Shown here one piece after another: positions 59,936 to 64,000 of a stretch of DNA of 64,000 nt. A model generated the notes under the pieces. It had not been told where the DNA came from and did no database searches. It saw only the letters and a program-made list of their open reading frames with translations. Position numbers and translations under genes: made by a program. The stretch comes from Chionoecetes opilio. Its lineage: Eukaryota > Arthropoda > Malacostraca > Decapoda > Majidae. Numbering within the stretch: position 1 is the first letter of the stretch; each line of letters opens with the position of its first letter. The stretch spans positions 62,001 to 126,000 of the forward strand of contig JACEEZ010020030.1 in the NCBI GenBank assembly GCA_016584305.1. The letters run 5' to 3'.

Positions 59936-60400
59936 GCCCCCCGTGCCCCAATCCCATCATATGGCACAGTTTTGGAACCAGCTCGTCCAGGGGCAACTTT
60001 TAAGCCCACGTATGAGATGATCCGATAACTTGTTCCTTTTTTCTTTTTTAGCAGCCTATTAGCGAGAATTGTGAGAAAAAAATGTGGGTTGCGAGAATTG
60101 AGGAAACCTTGATGTAGGGTGATGGGTAATGGGTGAGTGAATGGGTGGGGTAATGGGTAATGGGTGTGGGGTGATGGGTGAGTGAATGGGTGGGGGGTGA
60201 TGGGTGAGGGAATAGGTGGGAGGTAATGGGTAATGGGTGAGTGAATGGGTGTGTGGTGATGGGTAATGGGTGAGTGAATGGGTGGGGGGTGATGGGTAAT
60301 GGGTGAGTGAATGGGTAGGGGGTGATGGGTAAGGCGTTAATACATACATTGCTACATCCATGATTTCAGGAAAGTTAGAAGGGGCTATCTGGAGAGTCTG
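59936..60400 (+). mobile_element. Remainder of the outer Helitron
   Basis: Continues with CCCATCATATGGCACAGTTT, GTGGGTTGCGAGAATTGAGG, and the GGGTGATGGGTAAT minisatellite (60115-60335). The 3' hairpin and CTAG are missing: after CTATCTGGAGAGT the sequence turns into a GGTGGGCC palindrome cluster. Confidence 0.7.
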
Positions 60401-60404
60401 TGTT

Positions 60405-60505
60405 TGGTGGGCCGAAGGCCCACCAAACACACTCTCCAGAAAGCTGTGTTTGGTGGCCCTTCGGCCCACCAAACACAGGTGGTGGGCCTTCGGCCCACCG
60501 CCTGT
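60405..60505. repeat. Palindrome cluster GGTGGGCCTTCGGCCCACC
   Basis: Three near-perfect palindromes built from GGTGGGCC and GGCCCACC lie in 100 bases. (TTCCATG)n follows at 60508-60528. Confidence 0.75.
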
Positions 60506-60548
60506 TCCATGTTCCATGTTCCATGTCTAAATTAAACTCCATCCAATT

Positions 60549-60809
60549 TTATGTTTCCAGGTTGCGGGACGAGGACCCACTCCTACACGAATACTTACAT
60601 GATAACATCTTACATGCATAATGTTTATTGCAAAGTTTACACTTTGCAATGTCATTAGAGATAATCTCGAAATAATCCCAAACTACACTGGTGTGACTGG
60701 ACACCAATACGCAGTAGGCTGCTTCGATACTGTTCTCTTTCAAAGAAAGTTTATTGTGCTCGTGGGTGAGAGAGAAGAGCGTGTATATGCTTACTGCAGT
60801 ATGGCGCAC
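60549..60809 (-). pseudogene. BED-type zinc-finger fragment (hAT-like)
   Basis: The 86-residue frame shows VWDYFEII, AKCKLCNKHY and SSSRNLET. Aromatic start, C..C pair and SRNL before the missing H is the BED finger used by many hAT transposases to bind DNA. The rest of a transposase is not visible downstream, and the plus-strand string TTTCCAG at 60555 marks where the match ends. A fragment. Confidence 0.6.
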
Positions 60810-61059
60810 GAGGCATTGAGTAGAGTTCAGTAACAGTGACCTTGAGAGTAGCGGCTGCCACTCTGTTGAAGAGTTGAGGATGGAGGTAGTGTCCGAGGGA
60901 CTATAGCCATGTCAATAATTAGCTACCACTACGCCTCTTCACCCCATTCTTTTAACTAACGCTCGGCTAAAATAGTTATCTATTTATAAGTTTGCTTGTG
61001 TAATATTATGTTCACTTATTAATTTTTTTCTTATTTCTGTAAGTTTATTGATTTAGGGA

Positions 61060-61370
61060 AAATATTCGCATATTCGCAAACAACTACTAGTGGTGGTGCG
61101 AATGCGAATGCGAATATTGAAAAAAAACATGCGAATACGAATGCGAATATTCGGTCCATCACTAATATATACATATATGTATTTATGTATGTATTAATTT
61201 ATGTATGTATGCGTACAAGAGGTGGGCATCGAAAACGAAAATCTACTTCCGTAAACGCAAATCCGCAAACCCTAATCCTTACTTTCCGCAACCGCAAGTC
61301 CGCAAATTTCTTGAAGTTTGCACTTCCGCAACCGCAAGTCTGCACTTCCGCAAACCAACTACGTGATATA
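61060..61370. repeat. GCGAAT and CCGCAACCGCAAGTC short repeats
   Basis: GCGAATGCGAATATT units at 61066-61155, then CCGCAACCGCAAGTC-like units at 61228-61370. No gene. Confidence 0.7.
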
Positions 61371-61456
61371 TTCCCTGCATAAAGTGCACAAGTAAAGGTA
61401 AAGCACTTTGTAGTAGTAAATGAAATGATTTCTAACTAAATCACTGATGTCAATTG

Positions 61457-61458
<2 letters not shown>

Positions 61459-61548
<90 letters not shown>

Positions 61549-61551
61549 ATG

Positions 61552-61614
<63 letters not shown>
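61459..61614. repeat. (AT)n microsatellite
   Basis: About 155 bases of AT with small interruptions. Confidence 0.95.
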
Positions 61615-61616
<2 letters not shown>

Positions 61617-61619
61617 TAA

Positions 61620-62326
61620 TTTTATTTATACTCATCACTCAGCGCCCCACAGCTGTTATAGGTCATATTTCACTTCCCCCTCATTGTGACTCAATTGATC
61701 AACAAACTAGGGGGTAATAATTATAATAAGTACACTACACTCCAAATTATATTTCATTGACATAATATCAGGCCCTTGACCTCAGAGTCCTTATTCAGAG
61801 TCCTCTGGTGGCTGTCCCGTAGTACAGATATGGTAGGCAGTAGAACTCCCATTTAGGCCTCTCTCTCAATTTTGAGTTTGTCGAGGCTGGTCACCACTGC
61901 CTCATCACAGTGATGTACTTTTTGATAATATCTTTTTCAACCTGGTTGAAGGTATTACCCACCTCACTTTGGAGGGGTAAGGTGGGCGCAAGGTGACCTG
62001 GGAAACGTTAGTGTCCCATGAGTATCCTCCTCTCGCTCTTTTACAGTGGAGGGAACCGAGGAGAAAGGCAGCGCATGACAACGTGGGTGTGTAGCAGGGG
62101 AAGAGGCAAGCCTTTTATCCACTGGTATAGGAGAGACCTCTCCCCCCCCCCCCCTCCACCTGACCCACAATGTGGCGCGCACAGTTAACTCCCTTCCTTG
62201 ATCTTCCTCATCATGCTGTAGACTCTACAGCACCAACCAGCTGGCTGCTTGGCAGCATACCAGCCTCGGGAGGGCGTAGTGGGCGCCATAGTAATCAAGG
62301 TGCGGCACAATCAGTTTTTGTTTTGT
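61620..62326. other. No recognisable gene
   Basis: Ordinary composition, short frames only, with a run of 12 C at 62143. The minus-strand frame at 61964-62182 has no motif. Confidence 0.5.
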
Positions 62327-62575
62327 TTTTGCCGATGAAGCAGTAATCTTTGTTGAGTCCGTGGAGCTCTTGGTATGGCTCTCGAGGCGCTGCACGAGGA
62401 GGCAAAGCCTTTGGAACTTGAGGTTTCCTGGCTCAAGACCAAGTTCCAGGTGTTTGGAGGCTTACTAGATGAAACAGTACAATCTGTTCATGCGTGCGGG
62501 GAGAATATTGATATCTTGGAAAGTTTTACATACCTTGGTAGCGCAGTCCAGAATAACGGCGGGTCACGTCAAGAA
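62327..62575 (+). pseudogene. RTE RT fragment, interrupted
   Basis: VFADEAVIF (the catalytic FADD changed to FADE), then ALEALHEEAKPLELEVSW and ESFTYLGSAVQN, matching 56443-56690. It stops precisely at GTCACGTCAAGAA, where the next element begins with TAGTC. Confidence 0.85.
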
Positions 62576-62704
62576 TAGTCGGCTGAAAATATGATTTGAT
62601 CCCCCAAAATTGCTACAATAAGATTTCTCAACGAAATTTGTAGTTTCAGTTGTGCTTAATAACATACCAAAAGTCTACCACAATTTGACCACTGCAAGTG
62701 ATTT

Positions 62705-63020
62705 TTTTTCCAAGATGGCGTCCAAGATGGCCGCCAAATCCTTAAAATACTCTAACTTCTTCAATATTCATCCTAGACAAGTAATGTTGGTGTCTAACCC
62801 CATGTTTTGGTGATCTAGAAATCTAATTAGCATATTTAAATCATAGTGAAGTAATAACGTAATTGTGAAATACAAGATGGTGGACCAATATGGCCGCCAA
62901 ACTATGAAAAAGACCATATCTCCTTCATTATTTATTCTAGACAAGTAAATTTGGTGTCTAACCTCATGTTTTAGGGATCTAAACATCCAATAAGCATATT
63001 TGAATTATATTGAAGTGATT
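62705..63020. repeat. Tandem duplication of about 162 bp in the 3' UTR
   Basis: AAGATGG..CCAA.ATGGCCGCCAAA and CTAGACAAGTAA.TTGGTGTCTAAC appear twice, near 62713/62773 and 62873/62937. Confidence 0.8.
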
Positions 63021-63088
63021 TCAAGTACAAAGTGATTACAAATCCCATAATATTTATTTCTGAAAAACACCTTTGCTCCACACCAGAT

Positions 63089-63943
63089 TTAAGAATAGTC
63101 ATTGTCACACTCTCCCTCATGTAAGGGTTGATTATGTGGATTCTCACATTTTTCGAATTGACATGGTCCACAAGCAGGTGTGCATGGTAGTCCGTAGCCT
63201 CTGCAACTACACCGTGGTGTTCGGCAGGCAGTTGTGCAGTTACAGTGGACCATCTGCAGGAGGCTATCTGGGGCAGCAGCTTTCTTGATCATAAGTGGCA
63301 CAAACCGATTGTACTCCAGTTTCCATCCCCAATTAACTGTATTCACGTCTCTCCTCTCCAATCCACACCATGATTTGGTAATACACTCCAAGGCAGTGAT
63401 ATTTAGTCGAGGACTCCGTAGGAGGGAGACGTTCTGCGGTAACAAATGACTTGGCAGAAACAACTTTCTTGATCAAAAGGTTGTAACGCAAGGAGGCAAG
63501 TGAATCGGTACTCTGGCCACCATATATATCTGTCTGGAAAGGAAATCATCCTTTCCTCCCACAAATTCAGTTTTTGCATTGAAGTTGACGATCGGGTTGA
63601 TGTTTTGCCCACGTCGCTGATGCGTATTGTCTTTGATGGAAGGACCTTCACTATAACCATAAAAAACTATGGTGGCTTTACCATAATGGCATATGATAAA
63701 ATCGGCATACGACCGCACAATGGCACCATAACTGTCACCCCTTTTCCATGGCAAGCGGTAAACCAGAGAGCCACCATCAAGAACATAATGTTCAGTTGAT
63801 GGGATATAATCCATGACGGCCTTGTTTGATTCCTTGCTTGCAAACTCGTCGACCGTATGGGCAAGTTGAAGCTTGTCTGCTTTACGAACGATTTTTTTGG
63901 CTTCAAAAAGGGCTGTAGGGAATGGGCTGAACTCATAGGTCAT
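63089..63943 (-). pseudogene. Nuclease/Cys8 transposase with internal deletion
   Basis: Pieces 63943-63473 and 63463-63089. The first has PFPTALFEAK, LDGGSLVYRLPW and KATIVFYGYSEGPSIKD, aligning with the DGMSL and VVFDVYKETSIKD blocks of the gene at 9519. The second has LPQNVSLLRSPRLN, NWGWKLEYN and an eight-cysteine tail CNC..C....CSC...C..C..C, aligning with its C-terminus. The 200-odd residues between, which hold EEAD, EDTD and GCD, are absent. It therefore lacks most of the nuclease acid residues. The gene start is outside the window. Confidence 0.8.
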
Positions 63944-64000
63944 TACATCTTCCAGTGAAAGGTCTCCGGTTTTCGACAGAACCAGAAATCGTTAGAACAG

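Larger units (their letters stand above)
62576..64000 (-). mobile_element. Second nuclease/Cys8-family transposon, extends beyond window
   Basis: Begins TAGTCGGCTGAAAATATG at the exact end of the RTE match, so 62576 is a true terminus. It shares TAGTC with the element at 5598. The gene is on the minus strand (63089-63943), its 3' UTR lying toward 62576. The other end is outside the window. Confidence 0.75.

Overview
The window looks like intergenic DNA from a large, repeat-rich arthropod genome, most likely a decapod crustacean. I infer this from the set of mobile elements (RTE, Penelope, BEL/Pao, hAT, pogo-like, Helitron, CR1/jockey-like), long AT, TG and TCTG microsatellites, and degenerate TTAGG-like stretches. 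I see no rRNA, tRNA or convincing single-copy host gene. Almost everything I can explain is a transposon, a transposon relic or a satellite. Many elements sit inside others, and several insertions can be checked against an uninterrupted copy of the target elsewhere in the window.

Layout. 1-2.6 kb: degraded tandem repeat. 2.6-13.6 kb: two copies of an older repeat, interrupted by a Helitron (3145-4999), a 5.6 kb TIR transposon encoding an XPG/FEN-like nuclease with a Cys8 C-terminus (5598-11168) and a pogo-like TA element (11491-13020). 13.4-15.5 kb: a three-unit palindrome array and a 1.4 kb fold-back. 15.6-21.4 kb: satellite monomers carrying a PIF/Harbinger-like MITE (16261-16773) and a nearly intact RTE retrotransposon (17530-20510, minus strand). 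21.4-23.1 kb: a TIR element, then a Ulp1-type protease gene. 25.5-33.7 kb: a hAT transposase gene split by a BEL/Pao element; one of its LTRs holds a TIR element with an unassigned candidate transposase (27230-28995), the other a LINE tail. 33.7-38.2 kb: LINE fragments and a Helitron inside a fold-back. 38.2-51.1 kb: very AT-rich or low-confidence sequence that ends in long poly-A/poly-G runs. 51.1-51.8 kb: the 3' end of a Penelope-like element with a GIY-YIG domain and a hammerhead-like core. 52.0-59.9 kb: a giant fold-back whose left arm carries a Helitron and an RTE. 60-64 kb: Helitron minisatellite, a BED-finger fragment, an RTE fragment and a second, divergent member of the nuclease/Cys8 transposon family.

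The most interesting system is the nuclease/Cys8 transposon. Copy 1 has imperfect TIRs beginning TAGTCCATGAGCC, a 3 bp AAT target duplication, N-terminal zinc-finger-like modules, an acidic XPG/FEN-like core and an eight-cysteine tail. Copy 2 also begins TAGTC, interrupts an RTE fragment precisely, and has lost the acidic core while keeping both flanking regions. From memory, the 3-4 bp duplication plus XPG-like nuclease plus Cys8 finger recalls the Academ superfamily, but I could not check this. Second is the 1766 bp element at 27230-28995 (TIR ACACTGGGGAACAA, TSD TAT) with a protein family I cannot place in any superfamily.

Sequence quality varies. About 0.5-2.5, 23.1-25.5 and 35.1-51.1 kb show inflated homopolymers and frame loss suggesting poor consensus, so frameshifts there should not be read as biology.
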